DNA of 45,230 nt from a virus: positions 1 through 45,230 of the IMG/VR virus record IMGVR_UViG_3300028840_001718. One strand, given 5' to 3'. Of the stretch, positions 15,880 to 23,988 are shown one piece after another. The position numbers were made by a program, and so were the translations under genes. Position 1 is the stretch's first letter; each line of letters begins with the position of its first letter. The notes beneath the pieces are model-generated. The model made no database searches, had not been told where the DNA came from, and was given only the letters and a program-made list of their open reading frames with translations.

Positions 15880-17550
15880 ATGGCAAAGAAATTGAACTTC
15901 GGAAAAGCGGTCCGGAAAGCCCGGGCCAATGAAGCGGGAACAAGCGGCGGAAGTCTTCCGCCCCATATTGCGGTTGACGCTTTGGCGGGAACCGGCAAGA
16001 CGTTTTCCCTTGTTGTTGGGGTTGCTTGGCTTTTTGCCGCAACGGTTTGGGACTTGGTTGTTCAAAAGCTTGGCTTTGATCCGGAACCATCCCCGCAACA
16101 ACGGACGCTTTGGGAAGCTTTGCGGAAGGGACCGCGGCCCCGAACAATCACCTATTTGGCTTTCAACAAAAGCATTGTCAAAGAATTTGGGAAAGATTGG
16201 GCTTGGCTTGTTGCGGCATTGAAGAAACAAGGGGTCTTCTTTGCTTTCAAAACTTGTCATTCTTTGGGCTTTGCCGCTTGCTGCAAAGCTTTCGGAATCG
16301 GGGTTGATAACATCAACCGATTCAAGACCCGGGACTTGTTGGAACGGGAACTTGGGGTTGATCTTCGGGAATACAAGCAAACCAAGGGCGGGGAAATCAT
16401 CATTTCCGCGGTTTGCAAACTTGTTTCAAAATGCAAGTTGAATCTTGTCAACCTTTGGGAAATGACACCCGAAGAACAAGCGGAAGAATTGTCCGCCCTT
16501 TGCGTTCATTATGAAATTGAATTGAACGGTCAACAAGCGGAAGTTTTCCGTCTTGTCCCGATCATCTTGGAAGCGGCAAAAGAAGAAACGTCAACGATTG
16601 ATTTTGACGATCAAATTTGGCTTCCGGTTGTTCTTGATTTGCCCGTCTTCACTTCGGACTTGATTCTTGGGGATGAAGCCCAAGATTGGAACCGTTGCCA
16701 ACAAGCGTTGATTCTGAAAGCGGCGGGGGACCGCGGAAGAATCGTCTTGGTTGGGGATGTCAACCAATCAATATACGGATTTGCAGGGGCGGACATTGAT
16801 TCAATTCCGCGGATGAAATCAATTCTTGAAGCAACCGCCCGGGGGCTTGTCACTTGCGAATTGACGCAAACAAGACGTTGTTCAAAAGCGGTTGTTGAAG
16901 ATTGCAAGCAACTTGTCCCAAGCTTTGAAGCGTTCCCGGACAACAAGCCCGGTCAAGTCCGGACCGCCCGGGTTGATGAAATGTTGCAAGACATTCAACC
17001 GGGGGACTTGGTTCTTTGCAGAACCAACGCCCCGCTTGTTGATTACGTTTTCAAGCTTGTCAAGCTTGGGAAGAAAGCAACCATCAACGGGCGGGACATC
17101 GGGAACGGTTTGATTGATCTTGTTGACAAGCTTCAAAAGAAGAACGTTGAACTTTGCCCGAAGGAAACGGAAAGCTTTGTTGGGAAACTTGAAGATTGGT
17201 ATTCCCGGGAAGCCCAAAAAATCCGGGCCCGGAAACATCCGGATGAAGAAGCTTTGATCCGTCTTGGGGACCGGCGGGATATGATCTTGATTTTTATGGA
17301 AGGGGCCGCGGACATCAACGGAATCAAAGACAACATCCGCGGAACGTTTTCCGATCCGGACCGGAAGGGAATCTTGGGTTCTTCAATCCATCGGGCAAAG
17401 GGACTTGAAGCCCCGCGGGTTTGGATTATCAAACCGGAACTTCTTCCCCACCCCGCGGCAAAGTCCCCTTGGGCTTATCGTCAAGAAATCAATCTTGATT
17501 ACGTTGCCCGGTCCCGGGCAATTGAAATCTTGATCCGCGTTGTTGATTAG
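15880..17550 (+). CDS. Superfamily 1 helicase, UvrD/Rep-like
   Basis: The 556 residues show SF1 motifs: ALAGTGKT (Walker A, 34-41), ITYLAFNKSIVKEF (Ia), LGDEAQDWN (motif II, 264-271), GDVNQSIYGFAGA (motif III, 292-304), LTQTRRCSKAVVE (IV) and SSIHRAKGLE near residue 510 (V). The arginine-bearing last motif is LDYVARSRAIE. It is shorter than UvrD (~720), so the accessory 1B/2B domains are reduced. It probably unwinds DNA in replication or recombination. The ATG at 15880 is chosen for GAAAGGTTTTTTGCA and the family start; the frame continues upstream without a site. Confidence 0.92.
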   Translation: MAKKLNFGKAVRKARANEAGTSGGSLPPHIAVDALAGTGKTFSLVVGVAWLFAATVWDLVVQKLGFDPEPSPQQRTLWEALRKGPRPRTITYLAFNKSIVKEFGKDWAWLVAALKKQGVFFAFKTCHSLGFAACCKAFGIGVDNINRFKTRDLLERELGVDLREYKQTKGGEIIISAVCKLVSKCKLNLVNLWEMTPEEQAEELSALCVHYEIELNGQQAEVFRLVPIILEAAKEETSTIDFDDQIWLPVVLDLPVFTSDLILGDEAQDWNRCQQALILKAAGDRGRIVLVGDVNQSIYGFAGADIDSIPRMKSILEATARGLVTCELTQTRRCSKAVVEDCKQLVPSFEAFPDNKPGQVRTARVDEMLQDIQPGDLVLCRTNAPLVDYVFKLVKLGKKATINGRDIGNGLIDLVDKLQKKNVELCPKETESFVGKLEDWYSREAQKIRARKHPDEEALIRLGDRRDMILIFMEGAADINGIKDNIRGTFSDPDRKGILGSSIHRAKGLEAPRVWIIKPELLPHPAAKSPWAYRQEINLDYVARSRAIEILIRVVD

Positions 17551-17565
17551 CGTTGAAGGTTTGGC

Positions 17566-17593
17566 GGGGTCCCGGGAAACCGGGGCCCCTTTT
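17566..17593 (+). terminator. Hairpin terminator after the helicase
   Basis: GGGGTCCCGG-GAAA-CCGGGGCCCC with one G-T wobble, followed by TTTT. The next gene begins 30 bases later, so it may attenuate more than stop transcription. Confidence 0.65.
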
Positions 17594-17623
17594 GTTTCAC
17601 AATCTTGTTGAAAGGTTTATTCA

Positions 17624-18214
17624 ATGTCAATTTCTTTGGAAGTGAAGAACGGGGAAAACTTGGCGGCAATCGTCAAAGCTTTTCCGGGGGCGGAAGTTCA
17701 TACGTTGATTACCCGTCCGCCTTGCGATTGTTGGCGGGTTGTCATCCCGGACCAACCGCGGCCCCCGGGAATCACCCATCAAGTTGAATGGGAAGACGAT
17801 CAAGGGAACCGCTTTGTTGTCAACGCGGATTGGGAAACCGCTTGCGTTTTGTTTGATGTCTTCAAGAATTCAACGGGCTTTGAAGTTGTTCAACGGAAGC
17901 TTCCGGAACTTCCGCCGCAACTTTGGCAACCGCAAGAATCCGGACGGGTTTCTTCCCGGACGGACGATGAAGAAGACCCGGGACCCGTTCATCTTGCCCG
18001 GGTCAAGCGGGAAGACGGAAAGAAAGTTTGGGTCTTGTTTGACCGTTTGATTTGCGTCCGGGGGGAACCGGGGGAAAGCAAGAAGAAGCTTCTTGAACGT
18101 TGGGAAGCTTCCGCCGGAACCCCGGGGCGGATTGTTGACCGCGGACGGATCGGGGAAACCGGATTGCAAAACGCAATTGAACGGTTGAAGCATCAACACC
18201 CCGATTGTGATTGA
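17624..18214 (+). CDS. Hypothetical protein, last rightward gene
   Basis: A 196-residue protein, GAAAGGTTTATTCA before the ATG. The N-terminal half is α/β (ITRPPCDCWRVVIPDQ, ADWETACVLFDVFKN). A Pro/Asp-rich linker follows, then a β-rich segment (HLARVKREDGKKVWVLFDRL). The C-terminus is helical and ends in His/Asp/Cys. No family is recognised. It closes the rightward unit and is followed by a strong terminator. Confidence 0.75.
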   Translation: MSISLEVKNGENLAAIVKAFPGAEVHTLITRPPCDCWRVVIPDQPRPPGITHQVEWEDDQGNRFVVNADWETACVLFDVFKNSTGFEVVQRKLPELPPQLWQPQESGRVSSRTDDEEDPGPVHLARVKREDGKKVWVLFDRLICVRGEPGESKKKLLERWEASAGTPGRIVDRGRIGETGLQNAIERLKHQHPDCD

Positions 18215-18238
18215 AGACAGATTGATTGATTCCCGCTT

Positions 18239-18278
18239 GCCCGGGTTCCGGTCTTCGGATCGGGGCCCGGGCTTTTTT
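18239..18278 (+). terminator. Strong rho-independent terminator
   Basis: GCCCGGG (18239-18245) pairs with CCCGGGC (18266-18272) around an inner CCG...CGG, followed by TTTTTT. It ends the rightward transcript 25 bases after the last gene. Confidence 0.85.
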
Positions 18279-18288
18279 CATTTCTTGG

Positions 18289-18333
18289 TTCCGTAAACTT
18301 GCGGAACGCTTTACGGAATCAAGCGTATAAACG
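18289..18333 (+). promoter_or_regulatory. Inverted repeat plus CGTATAAACG element d
   Basis: TTCCGTAAA (18289-18297) and TTTACGGAA (18310-18318) form a perfect 9-base inverted repeat with a 12-base spacer. CGTATAAACG (18324-18333) follows five bases later, then GGGGGACTTTTTATG. The layout looks like a regulated start site with an operator just upstream, placed behind a terminator and in front of the folded region. Confidence 0.6.
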
Positions 18334-18345
18334 GGGGACTTTTTA

Positions 18346-18623
18346 TGACAATTCTTTCTGTCATTATTGCCAAAAGGGGACCGACCCCCGGAAGCCCGGA
18401 CGGGCCCGGGAAGGGGCTTCCCCGCGGGAACCCATAATCAACGGGGAAGCCCGGGGAAGCGGCGGGAAGGGGCAAATCCCGCGGGATTCCGGGCGGTTCC
18501 GGCGGTCCGCCGGTTGGGCAGGGGACCGGCGGGAAGAAGACCCGCCCGGACCGCCCCCGAAGGGGAGGGGACACCCCCAACGGGTTTGGTCCGGACGGGA
18601 AGGGGACATCAAGTGAACAAGCG
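18346..18623 (+). other. GC-rich, highly folded region; possible structured RNA
   Basis: This is about 278 bases without a convincing gene; a 31-codon frame from the ATG at 18346 is the only one with a purine-rich site. It contains perfect stems 18390-18397/18414-18421 (GGAAGCCC/GGGCTTCC), palindrome AATCCCGCGGGATT (18475-18488), 18507-18514/18525-18532 (CCGCCGGT/ACCGGCGG) and 18546-18552/18588-18594 (CCGGACC/GGTCCGG). It lies between a plus-strand promoter-like element and the end of the leftward late operon. It may be a non-coding RNA or a bidirectional terminator or 3' protector. Confidence 0.45.
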
Positions 18624-18947
18624 TCAACCGCCCCGGGCTTGCTTGCTTGTTTCCCTTTCAATCTTTGCCCGTTCTTTTTTCAATTCACTGTCAAGCAACT
18701 TGACGCAAGCGGGGAAATCTTCCGGGGGAAATTCTTGCGTCAACCAATGAAGTTCAACGCGGTTCCCGTTGGGTGCAAAGATGCAAGCCAACCAAGACCC
18801 CGATTCCGCGGCCCGTTCCAACAAGGGAACAATCATTGCTTGAACTTCCAAAAGGTCAACGTCTTCCCCGTTCATTTGCAACCCTTTCCGCAACCGGCGG
18901 GGTTTATTGCCGCGGCGGATCGGAACCGGATTCTTTTTCCCTTTCAT
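18624..18947 (-). CDS. Hypothetical protein, last late gene
   Basis: A 107-residue protein starting at the ATG at 18947 behind GAAAGGGGACAAG. The N-terminus is basic (KGKKNPVPIRRGNKPRRLRK). The middle is helical with a small hydrophobic core (VQAMIVPLLERAAESGSWLA), and the end is a charged helix (LDSELKKERAKIERETS). It lies 12 bases behind the glycosyltransferase-methyltransferase gene and is the end of the leftward late transcript. Function unknown. Confidence 0.7.
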   Translation of the reverse strand: MKGKKNPVPIRRGNKPRRLRKGLQMNGEDVDLLEVQAMIVPLLERAAESGSWLACIFAPNGNRVELHWLTQEFPPEDFPACVKLLDSELKKERAKIERETSKQARGG

Positions 18948-18958
18948 CTTGTCCCCTT

Positions 18959-20317
18959 TCAAATCATCTTCAACCGTTTCTTCGGAACGCGAATGAACCA
19001 AGTTCCCCCCGCCCCGGTTTCAATTTCAAGCCCGTTGATCTTTGCGAATTGGTCAACCGCTTTCTTGACCCCATACGGATTCTTTGGGGTCTTCCCTTTG
19101 GCCCCTTCCCGCGGATGATTATAGTCATGACCGCCAAGCCAACCGTCTTCTTTGATATGCTTGACCCAATGAAAGTCTTTGCAAACCGCTTCAAAGGAAT
19201 GGTTGGCATCAATATATACAAGATCAAGCGTCTTCCCGCGGAACGCTTTGATTGCTTGTTCCGAAGTTTTCCGGTATAGCTTGACCCGATCCGCAAAGGG
19301 AATCAAACCTTTTTGAGCGGTCCCCATTCTTCGGGCCCAAGCTTTGCAATCGGTTCCCGCCAATCGGTTCCGGTCCGGGTTGTCCGGGGTTTGGGCTTTC
19401 CAAGGGTCAACCCCGATATATTGAAGGGCCCTTTGTTGCTGCAAAACCATCCGGGCGGTATGGGCCCGATGAACGCCAATTTCAACCATCCGGCAAGGAC
19501 CCGGGGGAAGATGCTTCAAGATTTCCCGGGCGGGATGGGAAACCGCGGGAAACCGCCCAAGACCCTTTTGAAGAATGAAGGAAAGAAAAGACCGCCCTTT
19601 CAATAGTTGTTCCCGGGTTGCGTCTTTGAATTGATCCGCGGGAACGTTGGTCAAATGATACAAGCAAGCGTTGGGGTTCCAAAGACCGGACATTTCATGA
19701 CCCCAAGCTTTGCGTTCCCGCCGGAAGACATTCTTTGCCCGGAACCAAGGGACCGGATTCAACCGCCAATGTTCAAAGCGGCGGGTCTTGAATGTTCCGC
19801 CCTTGTATAATTGGGACAACAACCCAACGGAACTTTGACCGTATGGAACGGAACCCCCTTCTTTCATTTTAACGATCATTTCCCGGCAACGCTTGAACCC
19901 TTCAATCAAAGCTTGGGAACCGGCGGGACCCCCAAAGGGCGTTGCAAGCAAACCATCACAACCCCAACCCTTCTTGATTCCCGGGTTCCAATGCCCAACA
20001 AGTTCATATTGACCGGATTCAACCGCTTCAAGAAATACCGGATCAATCGGGGCGGTTGCAACGGAATCCGCGTCAACCCAAATTCCGCCTTTCTTCCACA
20101 AAAGCCAAAGACGGATCAAATCGGACCGTTGCGGAATCGGAACCCCTTCCGCAATCTTCAAGACATCGGCCCCGCCCATTTCCTTGATGTCTTCCGGGCC
20201 AACAACGCGGAAGCGTTCCGGGTTGCAACGCTTCAACGTTTCAAAACAAAGTTCTTGAAGCGGGGCCCGGGTCTTCCCGGGCTTGTCTTCCCAATATGTC
20301 CAGACATTGACGGTCAT
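18959..20317 (-). CDS. Glycosyltransferase (DXD) fused to a SAM methyltransferase
   Basis: A 452-residue two-domain protein. Residues 1-~225 resemble capsular-polysaccharide/GT32-type transferases: VNVWTYWEDK at the start, then RSDLIRLWLLWKKGGIWVDA with the metal-binding DAD (82-84) for a nucleotide-sugar. Residues ~275-440 form a class I methyltransferase: MVEIGVHRAHTARM (SAM loop), YIGVDPW, and DLVYIDANHSFEAVCKD followed by GWLGGHDY. It probably adds a sugar and O-methylates a glycan. AAAGGGAAATGAA precedes the ATG just after the previous stop, so it is coupled to the GT25-sulfotransferase. The acceptor is unknown; the serine-rich protein two genes upstream is the best candidate. Confidence 0.85.
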   Translation of the reverse strand: MTVNVWTYWEDKPGKTRAPLQELCFETLKRCNPERFRVVGPEDIKEMGGADVLKIAEGVPIPQRSDLIRLWLLWKKGGIWVDADSVATAPIDPVFLEAVESGQYELVGHWNPGIKKGWGCDGLLATPFGGPAGSQALIEGFKRCREMIVKMKEGGSVPYGQSSVGLLSQLYKGGTFKTRRFEHWRLNPVPWFRAKNVFRRERKAWGHEMSGLWNPNACLYHLTNVPADQFKDATREQLLKGRSFLSFILQKGLGRFPAVSHPAREILKHLPPGPCRMVEIGVHRAHTARMVLQQQRALQYIGVDPWKAQTPDNPDRNRLAGTDCKAWARRMGTAQKGLIPFADRVKLYRKTSEQAIKAFRGKTLDLVYIDANHSFEAVCKDFHWVKHIKEDGWLGGHDYNHPREGAKGKTPKNPYGVKKAVDQFAKINGLEIETGAGGTWFIRVPKKRLKMI

Positions 20318-20318
20318 T

Positions 20319-21665
20319 TCATTTCCCTTTGATGGTTGGCTTGTCCCGGTCAACGGATTCCGCGGCCCGTTGAACTTGTTCCGGGGTTGGCTTGATCTTC
20401 AAGAATTTTTTCAATCGGGTAATCACAACCCGGGGGTGATTGATTAGGTCTTTGAATTGAACGGTCAAGACCCGGGACGGGGGAAGACTTGCAATCAAGT
20501 CTTCTTTCCCTTCTGCAAGCCAACGTTGATGATCTTCAACCGCTTTGGGCTTGATCCCGTTCCGCTTGACATCGGGACGCTTCTTCATTGATCGGATTGA
20601 ATCTTCAATCGGGCGGTCAATATGAACAACCCGCAACGTCTTCCCGCAAAGATTCCGAAGTTGCGGCCCCATTTGGCAAAGTTGCGGATATTTCAAAGCG
20701 GCAATTGTTCCCTTGAAAAAAGCTTCCCGTTTCTTTTCATTGATGAACGTTCTAAGCTTTGCCCAAAGTTGCCCCCGCTTGATCTTTCTTTGGGTTGCGG
20801 GAAAAGGAATTGCTTCTTCACAAATGTTCATCAAACCGATTGCTTCAAAACCGCAAGCCCCTTCGGGGTCATTCCCATAATACCCAACAAGCTTGTTCCC
20901 AAGATGCAAACCCAAATGATGAAGAACCCCGGCAAGGGCGGAAGACCCGGAAGAATGAAGACCAACAACCGCAACAAGCGGACAAGCTTCCGCGTCAAAA
21001 GCTTCAAGTTGTTCCGCCGCGGCCCAAAATCGGTCCGGGGGATTCCGCCCGGATATATTGCTTTGCCCTTCCGCTTGCCCAACAAGCCATTTCCAAGGGC
21101 AATAAATTCTTCTTTCCCGTCTTTGATGCAAGCGGCCTAAATGGTGGTCAATATGTTGGGCGTTCTTCCAATCTTGCCGCAACAAATGCTTATAAACAAC
21201 GCGGATCATTTCACCCCGCAACCCGAAGCAATGGGTCCGGTTGACGTTATACGGTTGAAAGACCGCTTTGTTGATCTTCCGCGGCGGATGCTTGTCAATC
21301 ATCAAATGTTGACCGCCCAAATATATCATTTCCCAATCTTCCGGAAGGAATTTGAAGAAGCGTTCAACGTCTTTCCGGAAGTCCGCGGGGAACAAAGCAT
21401 CATCTTCAAGCAACAAAACGGATTGAACCCCTTGTTGAAGACAGTCTTCAAGGATTCGCAAATGGGAACGATAGCAACCCCAAGCCCCGCCCCCGGCTTT
21501 CCACCAATCCGGATGTTTGACCCGCTTCCCGTCAATTGCGTCAAAGCGGCGGACGGTTTGAAACGGCCAATCTTCCGGAAGGGAATCTTGAAAGCGTTCC
21601 CAACGGTCCGCCCTTCTTTTCAAATTGACACAATAGACCCTTTTGAATGTCTTTTCTAAGTTCAT
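20319..21665 (-). CDS. GT25 glycosyltransferase fused to a sulfotransferase
   Basis: A 448-residue fusion. Residues 1-~210 have the GT25 (LPS/collagen-type) signature: VYCVNLKRRADRWERF, GCYRSHLRILEDCL and LLLEDDALF (EDD at 87-89). Residues ~228-440 look like a PAPS-dependent sulfotransferase: VVGLHSSGSSALAGVL (234-249, 5'-phosphosulfate loop; bacterial relatives read GMHRSGTSAL) and RVVHIDRPIEDSIRSM (3'-phosphate site). The canonical Arg-Ser-Gly-Thr is changed to SSGSS, so activity needs testing. It may link a sugar and then sulfate it. ATG at 21665 has AAGGGGACAAAAG and follows the serine-rich gene by 36 bases. Confidence 0.82.
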   Translation of the reverse strand: MNLEKTFKRVYCVNLKRRADRWERFQDSLPEDWPFQTVRRFDAIDGKRVKHPDWWKAGGGAWGCYRSHLRILEDCLQQGVQSVLLLEDDALFPADFRKDVERFFKFLPEDWEMIYLGGQHLMIDKHPPRKINKAVFQPYNVNRTHCFGLRGEMIRVVYKHLLRQDWKNAQHIDHHLGRLHQRRERRIYCPWKWLVGQAEGQSNISGRNPPDRFWAAAEQLEAFDAEACPLVAVVGLHSSGSSALAGVLHHLGLHLGNKLVGYYGNDPEGACGFEAIGLMNICEEAIPFPATQRKIKRGQLWAKLRTFINEKKREAFFKGTIAALKYPQLCQMGPQLRNLCGKTLRVVHIDRPIEDSIRSMKKRPDVKRNGIKPKAVEDHQRWLAEGKEDLIASLPPSRVLTVQFKDLINHPRVVITRLKKFLKIKPTPEQVQRAAESVDRDKPTIKGK

Positions 21666-21701
21666 CTTTTGTCCCCTTGGTTTCCCCTTTTGGTTGTCCC
21701 C

Positions 21702-23066
21702 TTATGATGCAAGACTTATTGACGCAACGCTTCCCGATCCCGCGGAAGTTGAAGCGGCCCCGGACGGGCTTCCGGACCCGGACAAGCTTCCCGATCCCGC
21801 GGAAGTTGACGGAACGCTTCCGGACCCGGGCAAGCTTCCGGACCCAACGGACGTTGAAACGGGGGCGGACCCGGACGGGCTTCCGGACCCGGACAAGCTT
21901 CCCGATCCCGCGGCGGAAGAAGCGGACGGGATGGACCCCGAAGCGGCGGACGGGGAACCGGAAGCGGCGGAACCCGAAGCGGACGGGATGCTTGCAGAAG
22001 CGGACGGGATGCTTTCCGATGGAACGGAAGCGGACGGTCCGGACGCCCCGGACGGGCTTCCGGACGGGATGCTTGCAGAAGCGGACCCAACCGCGGACGA
22101 TGAAGGAAAGACGGACCCCGAAGGGGACCCGGAAGCGGAAGCGGACCCAACGGACGTTGACGGGATTGAAAGGGATGAAACGGAAGCGGCCCCCGCGGAA
22201 CTTGACGGGGGAACCGGCGGTTCCGAAGACGCGGACCCGCTTCCGCTTGGGGCAATGATCCCGCCGGAACCGGATGAAGAAGACGGGCAACAATACTTGC
22301 AGCAATCCGAAAAATCAATTGTTGTTGGGCTTCCGTCTTCAACTTCGCAAAGCTTCCCGTTCCGGTATGTCAACGTCTTGGTTGGGATGGTCAACGTGAA
22401 ATCCGCAAAGCTTGCGGTTGGAACGTAGACATCAAACGTCCCGGTAAAATCGCAAGCTTCCGAAGAAACCGAAGGGGCGGGAACCGAAGACACCCCAACG
22501 GATGAAGATGGAGGGGCCGCGGAAGAAGACCGGGAAGCGGGAACGCTTGAAGATGAAGGGGCGGACGATGAAGAAAAGCTTGAAGAAGAACAAGGGAATT
22601 CGCATTGCTTGACAATATACAAATCTCCCCAAACATCCGAAACCGCAAACAACAACGGTTCCCCGCAATCAAGATTGGCTTCCGAAGTTGACCCGCAATC
22701 CGTTGACGGTTCAATCGTTTCCGGGCAAAGATTGAAGACCCGGGCAAGAACGCGGTCCCCGTCTTCATCAAGACGCGGAATCAATTCCGTTGAAACAAGC
22801 GGGTTTTCCGGTCTTCGGGCAATGTCTTCTTCAAGGGGCTTTTTGCGAATATAAACGCAACAAGTTCCGGACCCAAGAAAGACTTTGTTCCCAACCCTTC
22901 GGGCCCCGGGAATCACTTCTTTGGGGGAAACAACATAAGCCCGAAGGAAATTGAAGTTCCGGGACGGAAACCCAATTTCCGTCTTGCGGAACGGATGGGT
23001 CCGCCTTTCCCGGGCAAGCAACTTTGCAAACCGGGCATCTTCAATATCTTTGAATCCCCAAACCAT
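21702..23066 (-). CDS. Serine-rich mucin-like tail protein
   Basis: A 454-residue protein downstream of tail genes. Residues 1-~155 form a folded domain with several Cys (FLGSGTCCVYI, STDCGSTSEANLDCG). Residues 160-202 are a Ser/Pro run, 204-260 a second small Cys-containing domain (GTFDVYVPTASFADFTLTI), and 261-454 almost pure Ser, Gly, Ala, Pro and Val. The tail resembles mucin or serine-rich-repeat adhesin stalks, which are O-glycosylated by neighbouring transferases. Transferase genes follow directly here. A tail-tip or fibre role is inferred from position. The ATG at 23066 has only GCGGGTTGAATA, a weak site next to AATAAACCCC. Confidence 0.8.
   Translation of the reverse strand: MVWGFKDIEDARFAKLLARERRTHPFRKTEIGFPSRNFNFLRAYVVSPKEVIPGARRVGNKVFLGSGTCCVYIRKKPLEEDIARRPENPLVSTELIPRLDEDGDRVLARVFNLCPETIEPSTDCGSTSEANLDCGEPLLFAVSDVWGDLYIVKQCEFPCSSSSFSSSSAPSSSSVPASRSSSAAPPSSSVGVSSVPAPSVSSEACDFTGTFDVYVPTASFADFTLTIPTKTLTYRNGKLCEVEDGSPTTIDFSDCCKYCCPSSSSGSGGIIAPSGSGSASSEPPVPPSSSAGAASVSSLSIPSTSVGSASASGSPSGSVFPSSSAVGSASASIPSGSPSGASGPSASVPSESIPSASASIPSASGSAASGSPSAASGSIPSASSAAGSGSLSGSGSPSGSAPVSTSVGSGSLPGSGSVPSTSAGSGSLSGSGSPSGAASTSAGSGSVASISLAS
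21760..21913. repeat. Direct repeats in the serine-rich coding region
   Basis: A 43-base unit at 21760-21802 recurs exactly at 21871-21913, within a wider array of shorter GGACCCGGAC and GATCCCGCGGAAG copies. The repeats encode the Ser/Gly/Pro tail and could recombine to change its length. Confidence 0.85.
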
Positions 23067-23089
23067 TATTCAACCCGCGGGGTTTATTG

Positions 23090-23986
23090 TTAGAACGGAC
23101 CCAAGTTCAAAGCGTTGAAGTCCGCCCAAGGATACCGATTGAATTCTTTGAATTGCGGATCAACCCCGGTTGCAAGTTTCTTCCCGGTTCCGTTTTCAAG
23201 AAAGACTTGGGCGGGGTTCCCGTCTTTGTCTTCATATATCGCAATTTTTCCCGCGTCATTCTTGAACTTGTATCCAACATGAAGAACCCGGGCTTTCCAA
23301 GTTTGAACTTGCAACGCCCCCGCAATCTTGCGGATTTTGAACTTGACCCGGTATGTCACTTGAACATACTTGACCCCTTCAATTGTTTCTTCATCCGCGG
23401 AAGGGGGCATCATCAACGCGGTTCCAATCGGGGCCCCGTAAAAATTCCCGGTATTGACATGATTCCCATAATTCAAAATGATGTTAGGATCAAAGGGGTA
23501 GAATTCATATCTTTTGATTTCAAGAACCGCAATCGGAATTTGTGTTGTCACAATCAACGGTTCTTCCGCGTCCGTCCGGATCGGGTCTTCTGTAATCAAA
23601 TCTTTTTCAAGGGTTTCTTCTTCACTTTCCCCATACCATCGCAAAATAGGGGTCTTGGCTTCCGGCGGTTGATCTTGTTCAACATCAACGTTTGAATCAA
23701 ATTGACAATCAATTTCCCAAAGGATTGCGGGAACCCCGGTCAACGGATGAACAATCCGGGAATTTTCCTTCGGGTTTTGCGATATGCAAAAGCAACCCCG
23801 CAAGGCGGAAAACAAAGGGGGAACCCCCGTTGTTGTTACAATATCATCTTCCGTATCGTCCAACGTATCGGACAAGACAAAATAAGTCCGCCGGAAAGTC
23901 TTCCGCCTTGCCCAAAGCTTGTCTTGCTTTTCAAGCTTCAAGTTTGCGGAATGACTTGCGTTCTTGATTCCAATGACTTGCGGCAT
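23090..23986 (-). CDS. Tail protein downstream of the tape measure
   Basis: A 298-residue protein of mixed α/β composition with many β-type segments (PLIVTTQIPIAVLEIKRYEF, VKYVQVTYRVKFKI). It starts right after the tape-measure stop (GGGGGTGTCTGATT then ATG), so it is translationally coupled. The position between tape measure and the serine-rich protein fits a distal-tail or baseplate component. No enzymatic motif is visible. The name is positional only. Confidence 0.7.
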   Translation of the reverse strand: MPQVIGIKNASHSANLKLEKQDKLWARRKTFRRTYFVLSDTLDDTEDDIVTTTGVPPLFSALRGCFCISQNPKENSRIVHPLTGVPAILWEIDCQFDSNVDVEQDQPPEAKTPILRWYGESEEETLEKDLITEDPIRTDAEEPLIVTTQIPIAVLEIKRYEFYPFDPNIILNYGNHVNTGNFYGAPIGTALMMPPSADEETIEGVKYVQVTYRVKFKIRKIAGALQVQTWKARVLHVGYKFKNDAGKIAIYEDKDGNPAQVFLENGTGKKLATGVDPQFKEFNRYPWADFNALNLGPF

Positions 23987-23988
23987 AA

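Noticed and set aside
21541-22428. Long open frames on both strands over the serine-rich region
   Set aside because: They are low-complexity mirrors of the Ser/Gly/Pro repeat, lack ribosome sites and overlap real genes.
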